DNA of 8,739 nt from an uncultured Clostridia bacterium (lineage in GTDB: Bacteria > Bacillota > Clostridia > Oscillospirales > Oscillospiraceae): positions 1 through 8,739 of the forward strand of contig CAMEIK010000036.1 in assembly GCA_945918315.1 (NCBI GenBank), written 5' to 3'. A program made the position numbers and the translations under genes. Shown here one piece after another: positions 1-6,162 of this stretch (position 1 is the first letter of the stretch; the number at the start of each line of letters is the position of its first letter). The notes below the pieces were generated by a model. It was not told the origin of the DNA and did not search any database. It saw only the letters and a list, made by a program, of their open reading frames with translations.

Positions 1-752
1 TCGGCAACCGGGACTTCCTCATGAGCTGCGCCTGCTCCGCCGGCCCCGCCTTTGAAGGCGGCGACATCTCCTGCGGCATGCGGGCAACCGACGGCGCCAT
101 TGAAGCCTGCGTCATTGACAGGGAAACCATGGAGCCCACCCTCACCGTGGTGGGGGACCCGGGTCAGCTGCCTGTGGGCATCTGCGGCTCCGGCATCATC
201 GACATCATCTCGGAGCTCTTCCGCTGCGGCATTATCAATGCCAAGGGCCTGTTTGTCCGCCAGGGCGACCGGGTAAAACACGACGAGCACGGCATGGGCC
301 GCTATGTCATCGCCCGGCCGGAGCAGTCCGAGACCCAGCGGGAAATTGCCATCAACGAGGTGGATATTGACAACTTCATCCGGGCAAAGGCCGCCATCTT
401 CTCCGCCATCGCCACCCTCCTTTCCAGCGTGGATATGCCCCTGGAGGTCATTGACCGGGTCTATGTGGCCGGCGGCATCGGCTCCGGCATCAATATGAAA
501 AACGCGGTGAACATCGGCATGTTCCCGGATGTGGAGCTGGAAAAGTACTGCTACATCGGCAACTCCTCCCTGGCCGGGGCCTATGCCATGGTCCAGAGCG
601 ACCCCGCGGTCGAAAAACTGGATGAAGTCGCCGCCAATATGACCTATCTGGAGCTGAGCACCCATCCGGGGTACATGGATTCCTTTGTGGCAGCCTGCTT
701 CCTGCCCCACACGGATTCCAGCCTGTTCCCCAATTCCCGTCAGGAGCCGTAA
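1..752 (+). CDS. ASKHA domain / DUF4445 corrinoid-activation protein, C-terminal part (5' end outside window)
   Basis: The frame is open from position 3, so this is a gene cut by the window edge; 249 residues are visible. They match the C-terminal ASKHA (actin/Hsp70-like ATPase) half of the DUF4445/COG3894 family, as in RACo/RamA-type reductive activators that use ATP to return the corrinoid cofactor of methyltransferase systems to Co(I). Visible family blocks, counted from the first complete codon, are GPAFEGGDI near residue 14, ICGSGIID near 60, the DNFIRAKAAI helix near 123, YVAGGIGSG near 144 and a GNSSLAGA block near 175. The usual N-terminal 2Fe-2S ferredoxin domain would lie upstream and cannot be checked. 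The stop is 3 nt before the DUF3786 start, so the two genes are probably one operon. The family call is firm; the partner corrinoid protein is unknown because no methyltransferase lies in view. Confidence 0.86.
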   Translation, partial: GNRDFLMSCACSAGPAFEGGDISCGMRATDGAIEACVIDRETMEPTLTVVGDPGQLPVGICGSGIIDIISELFRCGIINAKGLFVRQGDRVKHDEHGMGRYVIARPEQSETQREIAINEVDIDNFIRAKAAIFSAIATLLSSVDMPLEVIDRVYVAGGIGSGINMKNAVNIGMFPDVELEKYCYIGNSSLAGAYAMVQSDPAVEKLDEVAANMTYLELSTHPGYMDSFVAACFLPHTDSSLFPNSRQEP

Positions 753-755
753 AAC

Positions 756-1364
756 ATGGAAATTGTGAATCACAAAGAAGAAGTACCCCTTGCCCACTAT
801 CAGGCCCGGTTTCAGGCTTCCGACCCCCGGGAAATCCGGGAGCGGCTGCCAAACGCTCCCTTTGACGGGGAAGCCTTTTCCCTGACCCTGCTGGGAAAAG
901 AATACCGGATTTCCTGGCCGGCGGCCGCCGTTGCCGCCCGGGACGGGTCGGAGCCGCCCCTTCCCACCCAGACCTTCCTCCTGCGCTATCTGTTGGAGGG
1001 AAAGGAAGTACCCTGGGGCGGCGGCTGGAAGACCTTCCGGGAAATGCCCTGGGGGGAGATGTACATCAAGCCCTACACCGGACGGGTTCTGACCCGGGCG
1101 GCCTTTACCTTCGGCACCCGGCTGGAAGCCTTCCGGGTCGCAGCCGCCAAAATGGGTGCCGTCCCGGTGGCCCACGGGGACGCGGGCTTCCTCTTTGACT
1201 TCCTGGGGGATTACCGGATGCAGATCCTTTCCTGGGCCGGGGACGAGGAATTTCCCCCCAGCGCCCAGGTGCTGTACTCCGACAATTTTGCCGAGGGCTT
1301 TGCCGCCGAGGACCGGGTAGTAGCGGGTGACATTCTCATTTCCACCGTGAAAGCCAATATGTAA
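756..1364 (+). CDS. DUF3786 domain-containing protein
   Basis: A 202-residue soluble protein with no signal peptide or membrane segment. Its layout fits DUF3786: an N-terminal segment with HYQARFQASDPREIRERLP, a short beta-rich stretch around LLGKEYRISWP (residues 45-55), the LRYLLEGKEVPWGGGWKTF block around residues 77-95, and a C-terminal half with DYRMQILSWAGDEEFPPSAQVLYSDN near 150-175. That last block, in which a large-domain protein ends in an acidic FAEGFAAEDRVVAGDIL segment, is typical of the family as I remember it. The ATG follows CAGGAG at 741-746 and lies 3 nt after the upstream stop, so translation is probably coupled to the corrinoid activator. DUF3786 genes often sit beside corrinoid or CO-dehydrogenase/methyltransferase genes, which suggests a role in that metabolism, but no biochemical function is known to me. 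Confidence 0.78.
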   Translation: MEIVNHKEEVPLAHYQARFQASDPREIRERLPNAPFDGEAFSLTLLGKEYRISWPAAAVAARDGSEPPLPTQTFLLRYLLEGKEVPWGGGWKTFREMPWGEMYIKPYTGRVLTRAAFTFGTRLEAFRVAAAKMGAVPVAHGDAGFLFDFLGDYRMQILSWAGDEEFPPSAQVLYSDNFAEGFAAEDRVVAGDILISTVKANM

Positions 1365-1377
1365 GGACGCCACGGGT

Positions 1378-1755
1378 GAAATTGGAATTTGTGGAGCCGT
1401 TTGCCAAGTGGTACGCGGGTGGAAAATGGGACGCGGCAAGGGCTCCCTTGTGTAAAGGGAGCTGTCGCGAAGCGACTGAGGGATTGTGCAGCACAACCTC
1501 TCGATTAATACAATGGTTTGGCGAGAAGGTTCGCAGACACAATTTTGCGGTTGAATTATCCGATTTTGACGATGCATCGGCAAAATGGGGTCAGAACGGG
1601 TATTGTGTGATCTGACGAGGGGCACATATGGAAGTCCACCATTACAACCCCTCAGTCAGCTTCGCTGACAGCTCCCCTTACACAGGGGAGCCCTTGGCGC
1701 GTACCGCACTAAGCCGCGCACCACTGAACAAACAGCTCTGCAAATTCCCAATTTC
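1378..1755. repeat. 378-bp imperfect inverted-repeat (MITE-like) element, non-coding
   Basis: This fills the gap between the DUF3786 gene and the tRNA promoter. The outer ends are GAAATTGG (1378-1385) and CCAATTTC (1748-1755). The left arm, to about 1482, and the reverse complement of the right arm, from about 1650, align over roughly 105 nt with few gaps. Both contain a GAATTTG..GAGCYGTTTG end, a variable GC-rich spacer ending CAAGGGCTCCC, and two hairpins. Left-arm hairpins are 1442-1462 (GCTCCCTT/AAGGGAGC) and 1464-1476 (GTCGC/GCGAC). Right-arm hairpins are 1655-1669 (GTCAGC/GCTGAC) and 1671-1691 (GCTCCCCT/AGGGGAGC). The middle is less symmetric but centres on a near-palindrome at 1563-1586. 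No convincing ORF or transposase lies inside, and I could not define a target-site duplication. A non-autonomous mobile element is the best reading; a structured-RNA repeat is the alternative. Confidence 0.8.
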
Positions 1756-1805
1756 TCAGTATGCTTTCAAAAACCGATAGGCCCAAAAGTTTTTCTATTT
1801 TTCCC

Positions 1806-1834
1806 TTGACAAAACCGGTTCTGTTGGGTATAAT
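1806..1834 (+). promoter_or_regulatory. Sigma-70-type promoter of tRNA-Val
   Basis: TTGACA (1806-1811) and TATAAT (1829-1834) are both perfect consensus hexamers with the optimal 17-bp spacer. Transcription should start near 1841, about 8 nt before the mature tRNA 5' end. It lies about 50 bp past the right end of the inverted-repeat element. Confidence 0.93.
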
Positions 1835-1848
1835 ACAGAGGTTCCTAC

Positions 1849-1924
1849 GGACGATTAGCTCAGCTGGTAGAGCATCCGCTTGACGTGCGGAAGGTCGCAG
1901 GTTCGAGTCCTACATCGTCCACCA
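1849..1924 (+). tRNA. tRNA-Val, anticodon GAC
   Basis: The sequence folds as a cloverleaf. The acceptor stem is GGACGAT (1849-1855) with ATCGTCC (1914-1920). The D stem is GCTC (1858-1861) with GAGC (1870-1873). The anticodon stem is TCCGC (1875-1879) with GCGGA (1887-1891), around a 7-nt loop with anticodon GAC at 1882-1884, which reads GUC/GUU valine codons. The variable loop is 1892-1896. The T stem is GCAGG (1897-1901) with CCTAC (1909-1913) around TTCGAGT. Discriminator A1921 and an encoded CCA (1922-1924) follow. One oddity is a C1898/A1912 mismatch in the T stem. The gene stands alone between a strong promoter and a terminator. Confidence 0.97.
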
Positions 1925-1925
1925 G

Positions 1926-1960
1926 AAAAAATGACCGCCTGCCCGGCGGTCATTTTTCTT
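1926..1960 (+). terminator. Rho-independent terminator after tRNA-Val
   Basis: ATGACCGCC (1931-1939), loop TGCCC and GGCGGTCAT (1945-1953) form a perfect 9-bp stem, extended by the A-run at 1926-1930 against TTTT at 1954-1957. A T-rich tail ending CTT follows. It starts 2 nt after the encoded CCA and separates the tRNA from yfmF. Confidence 0.9.
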
Positions 1961-2003
1961 ACCGTCTTTTCCCCCAGCCCCCCCGGCTGTGGGAATCCCT
2001 CAC

Positions 2004-2008
2004 AGGAG
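2004..2008 (+). promoter_or_regulatory. Ribosome binding site fixing the yfmF start
   Basis: AGGAG lies 7 nt before ATG 2016. This favours 2016 over the in-frame GTG at 1989, which has no Shine-Dalgarno sequence and would add nine residues not expected in the family. No convincing -35/-10 pair is visible between the tRNA terminator and this site. Confidence 0.8.
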
Positions 2009-2015
2009 TACGCGT

Positions 2016-3278
2016 ATGTTTGAAACCATTCCCCTTCTTCCCGGCGTGAACCTGCGCTGCCGCAGGGACACCCGGTTCAAGCACGGCTGTCTGAGCCTGC
2101 ACTGGGTCGCGGCCATGCACGCGGACACAACCGCCATGAACGCCCTCATCCCCTCGGTGCTGCTCCGGGGCACCGTGCCCCATCCGGATCTTCGGGCCAT
2201 CACCGCAAGGCTCGATGACCTGTACGGCGCGGCGGCAAGCCCCATGTCCCGCCGGGTGGGCGACTACCAGGCATCGGGGCTGTACCTGAGCTTCATGGAT
2301 GACCGCTTTGCCCTGCCCGGGGACCGGGTGCTGGAGGGCACAGTGGACTTTCTTGCCGAGCTGCTGCAGTCCCCTCTGACAGAAGAGGCTGGCTTCCTGC
2401 CGGAATATGTGCAGAGTGAAAAGAAGAATCTCATTTCCACCATCCAGGCGGACCGGAACGACAAGCGGGTCTACGCCATGGGCAGGCTCCTGAAAATTCT
2501 GTGCCGGGAGGACAGCTTTGGCCTGCCCAGGCTTGGGGAGCCGGAACAGGTGGCCGCCATTGCGCCGGACACCCTGTACCGCCACTTTCAGCAGATGCTG
2601 AACGCCGCCCCCCTGGAAATCTTCTATGTAGGAAGCTTTGAAAGCGCCGCCGTTGCCGACCTGCTTCGCGGCAGGCTTTGTCTTCGGGGCCGGGAAGCCA
2701 AGCTTCCGCCTCAGACGGGCTTTCACGGCTGCCCCGGGGAGGATGTGACGGAAACCATGGAGGTTACCCAGGGAAAGCTCTGTATGGGCTTTGTCACCCC
2801 CATCACCCTGAAAAGTGAGCTGTACCCTGCCATGCAGGTGCTCAATGTTCTCTACGGCGGTGGCATGACCAGCAAGCTCTTCCGGAATGTCCGGGAGAAG
2901 CTGTCCCTGTGTTACAGTGTGGGCTCCTCCTATTACAGTTCCAAGGGCATCCTCACCGTCTCCGCTGGCATTGACTTCGATAAGGAAACCCCCGCCCGGC
3001 GGGAGATTCTGGGCCAGCTTCAGCTGTGCCGGGAAGGGGCCATCACCCAGGAGGAGCTGGCCAGCGCCCGGGAGGCCCTTATCTCCTCCCTGCGCTCCGT
3101 GACCGATTCCGCAGGCTCCATGGAAAGCTACGGCTTTATCGCCGCTCTCAGCGGGAACACCGCGTCGCCGGAGGAAGCCATCCGGGCAATCCGGGCCGTC
3201 ACCCTGGAGCAGGTGGTGGAGGCCGCCAAAACCGTCACCCTGCACAGCACCTACTTCCTGAAAGGAGAGCCCGCATGA
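2016..3278 (+). CDS. yfmF: EF-P 5-aminopentanol modification-associated protein YfmF (M16 peptidase-like, non-catalytic)
   Basis: A 420-residue two-domain protein of the insulinase/M16 superfamily. The N-terminal domain begins MFETIPLLPGVNLRC. Where an active M16 enzyme carries the HxxEH zinc motif, this protein reads ALIPSVLLRGT (about residues 43-53), so the metal site is absent, as expected for this subunit. The C-terminal domain keeps the M16 signature GGGMTSKLF..VREKLSLCY, with the conserved Arg/Tyr pair at R293 and Y300. In Bacillus subtilis the equivalent genes, written ymfF and ymfH, are linked to 5-aminopentanol modification of elongation factor P; the exact biochemical role is unsettled. 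Here yfmF overlaps yfmH by ATGA, consistent with a paired complex like other M16B heterodimers in which one subunit is catalytic and the other binds substrate. The efp gene is not in the window. The cytoplasm is the likely site, since no signal peptide is visible. Confidence 0.92.
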   Translation: MFETIPLLPGVNLRCRRDTRFKHGCLSLHWVAAMHADTTAMNALIPSVLLRGTVPHPDLRAITARLDDLYGAAASPMSRRVGDYQASGLYLSFMDDRFALPGDRVLEGTVDFLAELLQSPLTEEAGFLPEYVQSEKKNLISTIQADRNDKRVYAMGRLLKILCREDSFGLPRLGEPEQVAAIAPDTLYRHFQQMLNAAPLEIFYVGSFESAAVADLLRGRLCLRGREAKLPPQTGFHGCPGEDVTETMEVTQGKLCMGFVTPITLKSELYPAMQVLNVLYGGGMTSKLFRNVREKLSLCYSVGSSYYSSKGILTVSAGIDFDKETPARREILGQLQLCREGAITQEELASAREALISSLRSVTDSAGSMESYGFIAALSGNTASPEEAIRAIRAVTLEQVVEAAKTVTLHSTYFLKGEPA

Positions 3279-4585
3279 CCGAAACGACCTATCCCCAGCT
3301 GGACGAAACCGTCTTCCGGGAAACCCTCCCCTGCGGTCTTCCTCTGGCAGTGGTTCCCAGGCAGGGCTTTTCCAAAAAGCTTTGCTACCTGGCGGTGGAT
3401 TTCGGCTCCGTCCACAGAGACTTCACCCTGGAGGGGAAGTCCTGCCATGTGCCCGCGGGAACCGCCCACTATTTGGAGCACAAGCTCTTTGATATGCCGG
3501 ACGACCGGGATGTGTCCGCCGAGTTTGCGGCCCTGGGTGCCAATGTCAACGCCTTTACCAGCTACGACATGACCGCTTACTACTTTTCCTGTACGGAAAA
3601 CTTTTCCCAATGCCTTCGCCTGCTGACGGAATTCGTGTTCACCCCCTGGTTCACCCGGGAGAGTGTGGAGAAGGAGCGGGGGATTATCGACCAGGAGATC
3701 GGCATGAACCTGGACAGCCCGGACAGTGTGATCTTTGACCGGCTCATGGAGTCCATGTTCCGGGAGCACCCCATCCGGATTCCCATTCTGGGCACCCGGG
3801 AGAGCATCCGGGAAATTACACCGGAGGTTCTGGAAACCTGCCACCGGGCATTTTACACCCCCGCCAACTGTTTCCTGTGCGTTGTGGGGGATGTGAAGCC
3901 GGAGGAAGTGGTGACGGAGGTCCGGCAGGTGCTGGGGGACGCCCCCCGGCCCCTTGGGCGGAAACACCCTCTGCCGGAAGAGGAAATGACCTGCCCCACA
4001 GCCCGCACCCACTGCGCCATGGACATTGCCATGCCCACCTTCTGTCTGGGGTTCAAATGCGCCCCCGTGGGACTGGGGGAAGCCGCCATCCGGCAGGAAA
4101 TGGCCGCGGACCTGGCAGCGGAGGCCCTGTTTGGGGAGTCCTCCGAGCTGTACCTGCGGCTTTATCAGGACGGGCTCATTGACAGCTCCTTCGGCGGCGG
4201 CTATGACTGCGCCGACGGCTGCGCCATGCTCCTGTGCTCCGGCGACAGCGAGGATGCCCCGGCTATCCGGCAGGCCCTGCTCCGGCAGGCACAGACCCTG
4301 GTAGAGCAGGGCATCCCGGAGGATTACTTCCTCCGGATGAAGCGCAGCGCCCTGGGCCGGCGGATCAAGGCTCTGGACAGCTTCGACTCCACCTGCTTCC
4401 GGCTCTGCGCCTACCACTTTGCGAAGTTTGATTATTTCCTGTTCCCGGCGGTATACCGGGATATCCGGCAGGAGGAGGTCCTGGATTTCCTGGCCCGGAC
4501 GGTAACCCCGGAGCGGTGCGCCCTCTCCGTAATCGAACCCATTTCCCAGGATCCACCAATTGAGAATATGGAGGCTGCCCTATGA
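3275..4585 (+). CDS. yfmH: EF-P 5-aminopentanol modification-associated protein YfmH (M16 metallopeptidase, catalytic subunit)
   Basis: A 436-residue M16 family protein and the presumed catalytic partner of YfmF. The inverted zinc motif HYLEH is complete (H65, E68, H69). The third ligand is probably E141 in KERGIIDQEIGMN, about 72 residues further on, which is normal M16 spacing. The stretch AALGANVNAFTSYDMTAYYF (near 85-105) is the conserved substrate-binding strand, and EHPIRIPILGTRESI is another family block. The ATG is inside yfmF's stop (ATGA, 3275-3278), preceded by AAAGGAGA at 3261-3268 as its ribosome site, so this start is chosen over the longer upstream opening of the same frame, which runs inside yfmF. 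Its own TGA overlaps lgt's ATG. Strict translational coupling suggests fixed yfmF:yfmH stoichiometry. The peptidase substrate is not known. Confidence 0.93.
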   Translation: MTETTYPQLDETVFRETLPCGLPLAVVPRQGFSKKLCYLAVDFGSVHRDFTLEGKSCHVPAGTAHYLEHKLFDMPDDRDVSAEFAALGANVNAFTSYDMTAYYFSCTENFSQCLRLLTEFVFTPWFTRESVEKERGIIDQEIGMNLDSPDSVIFDRLMESMFREHPIRIPILGTRESIREITPEVLETCHRAFYTPANCFLCVVGDVKPEEVVTEVRQVLGDAPRPLGRKHPLPEEEMTCPTARTHCAMDIAMPTFCLGFKCAPVGLGEAAIRQEMAADLAAEALFGESSELYLRLYQDGLIDSSFGGGYDCADGCAMLLCSGDSEDAPAIRQALLRQAQTLVEQGIPEDYFLRMKRSALGRRIKALDSFDSTCFRLCAYHFAKFDYFLFPAVYRDIRQEEVLDFLARTVTPERCALSVIEPISQDPPIENMEAAL

Positions 4586-5550
4586 ATCCCAGTCATTATT
4601 CCACCATTTCTTTCCCCGCCCTGGGGATCTCCATGAATCCCCCCCGGGGCTTTTCCATCGGGCCGCTGAATATCCACTTCTACGGCCTGGTCATTGCCTG
4701 CGGCCTGATTCTGGCCGTGCTGTACGCCTGCCGCCGCAGCCGGGAGGCGGGCCTCACCGAGGACAGCCTGCTGGACGGCGTGCTGTGGATCACCCCCTTT
4801 TCCATTCTCTGCGCCCGGGCCTACTACTGCGTCTTCTCCTGGCCCATGTACCGGAATAACCCCATTTCCGTGCTGTATATCTGGGAGGGCGGCCTTGCCA
4901 TCTACGGCGCCGTTCTGGGCGCGGCGGTTGGCGTCATCATTTTCTGCAAAATTAAGAAGTGCTCCCTGCCCGCTCTGCTGGACCTGGTAAGCCTGGGCTT
5001 TCTCATCGGTCAGTGCATCGGCCGTTGGGGAAACTTCTTCAACCGGGAGGCCTTCGGCGCCGCCACCGACGCCGTGACCCGGATGGGCCTTTACAACACC
5101 GTCACCGGTGCTACGGAATACTATCACCCCACCTTCCTGTATGAATCGGTGTGGAATCTTATTGGCTTCCTGCTGCTGCACTTCCTGTCGAAGAAAAAGC
5201 AGTACGACGGTCAGATCGCTCTGGGCTACTGCGCTTGGTACGGCCTGGGCCGGGCTTTCATCGAGGGGCTGCGGATGGACAGCTTGTACTGGGGCTCCTT
5301 CCGGGTAAGCCAGCTTCTGGCCGCCGCGAGCTGTGTCGCCGCTGTCACCGTTCTGCTGGTGGAGGCTTTCCGGCCCCATGACCCCGCCAGGCTGGCAGTC
5401 AACCGGGCAGCCGCCCAGGCAGCGGAAGCCGCCGAAGAAATTCCGGAAGCGGGCAAGACCCCGGAGGCGGAAGAAGCCGCGGAAACGACGGAGTCCACCG
5501 AAGCCCCGGAAAGCGATGATTCCGCCGCCACCGATTCCCAAAACACCTGA
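4582..5550 (+). CDS. lgt: Prolipoprotein diacylglyceryl transferase Lgt
   Basis: A 322-residue polytopic membrane enzyme that transfers diacylglycerol from phosphatidylglycerol to the lipobox cysteine of prolipoproteins, the first step of bacterial lipoprotein maturation. Membrane segments alternate through residues 30-262. Diagnostic blocks are IGPLNIHFYG (26-35), WEGGLAIYG (101-109), GRWGNFFNREAFG (147-159, the Lgt signature with its conserved Arg/Asn/Glu), HPTFLYES (182-189) and GLGRAFIEGLRMD (221-233, catalytic Arg region). The position that is His103 in the E. coli enzyme appears as Tyr108 here, a variant I believe occurs in other Firmicutes. A tail of about 58 residues after EAFRP (265-322) is rich in Ala, Glu, Thr and Ser, lacks hydrophobic segments and is unusual against the roughly 260-290 residues typical of Lgt. 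GGAGG at 4570-4574 and the ATGA overlap with yfmH fix the start. Confidence 0.95.
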   Translation: MNPSHYSTISFPALGISMNPPRGFSIGPLNIHFYGLVIACGLILAVLYACRRSREAGLTEDSLLDGVLWITPFSILCARAYYCVFSWPMYRNNPISVLYIWEGGLAIYGAVLGAAVGVIIFCKIKKCSLPALLDLVSLGFLIGQCIGRWGNFFNREAFGAATDAVTRMGLYNTVTGATEYYHPTFLYESVWNLIGFLLLHFLSKKKQYDGQIALGYCAWYGLGRAFIEGLRMDSLYWGSFRVSQLLAAASCVAAVTVLLVEAFRPHDPARLAVNRAAAQAAEAAEEIPEAGKTPEAEEAAETTESTEAPESDDSAATDSQNT

Positions 5551-5601
5551 TCCCCCGGTGCCGGTCGGATAAGCCGCCGGAACCGCAAAAAGGAGGCTCC
5601 T

Positions 5602-6123
5602 ATGGAAACGGAAAATACCCTGCCCAAGGTACTGACGGTGAATGAACATCCCTACACGGTCCTGCGGCTCCTGGGAAAGGGAAAGGGCGGCTACTCCTAT
5701 CTGGTGCGGGACGGAGACAAAGAATATGTTCTCAAGCAGATTCACCACGAGCCCTGCAGCTATTACCAATTCGGGGATAAGCTCCGGTCGGAGCTGCAGG
5801 ATTACGCCAGGCTCAAGGCCCTGGGCATTCCCATGCCCGCCCTTTTGGAAGCGGATATTGCCCGGGAACGGATTCTCAAGGAATACATTCCCGGGGACAC
5901 CATCGACGTCCTGGTTTCCCGGGGCGCAATGGAGCCGGACTATCTCCGCCAGGTACAGGCCATGTGCGATTGCCTCTACCCCGCCGGACTGAATATCGAC
6001 TACTACCCCACCAATTTTGTAGTCCGGGAGGGCAGGCTTTTCTACATCGACTATGAGTGCAATACCTATATGGAGCAGTGGGACTTTGCACACTGGGGCA
6101 TCCAATATTGGAAGCAGCCATAG
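5602..6123 (+). CDS. Small protein-kinase-fold protein (Bud32/RIO-like)
   Basis: A compact 173-residue protein that carries all core kinase landmarks. They are a glycine-rich loop GKGKGGYSYLV (25-35), Lys45 in EYVLKQI, a helix-C Glu64 in RSELQDY, a hinge near LKEYIPGD (92-99), a catalytic loop NIDYYPTNFV with Asp133 and Asn138 (the five-residue D-to-N spacing of real kinases), and an Asp150 in FYIDYE in the place of DFG. The HxD histidine/arginine is replaced (NID), and there is no activation segment or full C-lobe, which fits the atypical Bud32/RIO/ABC1-like families. An AGGAGG at 5591-5596, 5 nt before the ATG, is a strong ribosome site. It follows lgt by 51 nt with no terminator between, so it is probably the last gene of the yfmF-yfmH-lgt transcript. 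Whether it phosphorylates proteins, tRNA-modification partners or small molecules cannot be told. Confidence 0.8.
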   Translation: METENTLPKVLTVNEHPYTVLRLLGKGKGGYSYLVRDGDKEYVLKQIHHEPCSYYQFGDKLRSELQDYARLKALGIPMPALLEADIARERILKEYIPGDTIDVLVSRGAMEPDYLRQVQAMCDCLYPAGLNIDYYPTNFVVREGRLFYIDYECNTYMEQWDFAHWGIQYWKQP

Positions 6124-6126
6124 CGG

Positions 6127-6157
6127 AAAAACACCCAGCGCCTTTTGGCGCTGGGTG
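6127..6157 (-). terminator. Terminator of the MATE gene, between convergent genes
   Basis: CACCCAGCGCC (6132-6142), loop TTTT and GGCGCTGGGTG (6147-6157) form a perfect 11-bp stem. On the minus strand it begins 5 nt after the MATE stop and is followed by a run of five U (complement of 6127-6131), a classic intrinsic terminator. On the plus strand the hairpin is followed by AAAAATTATATTT, so it would stop kinase-side transcription less efficiently; it may serve both directions. Confidence 0.88.
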
Positions 6158-6162
6158 AAAAA

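Noticed and set aside
1376..1615. 79-codon frame inside the inverted-repeat element
   Set aside because: It reads through the repeat arm and hairpins, starts without a ribosome site and resembles no family.
1441..1691. CRISPR array
   Set aside because: The repeated hairpins are inverted arms of one element, without regular direct repeats and unique spacers, and no cas gene is present.
1989..2015. GTG start giving YfmF nine more residues
   Set aside because: No Shine-Dalgarno sequence precedes it, while AGGAG is well placed for ATG 2016.
1959..6105. Long minus-strand open frames (428, 388 and 557 codons) opposite yfmF, yfmH, lgt and the kinase
   Set aside because: They are antisense to well-supported genes, have Gly/His/Pro/Gln-rich translations with no domain signature, and follow from high GC content at third codon positions.
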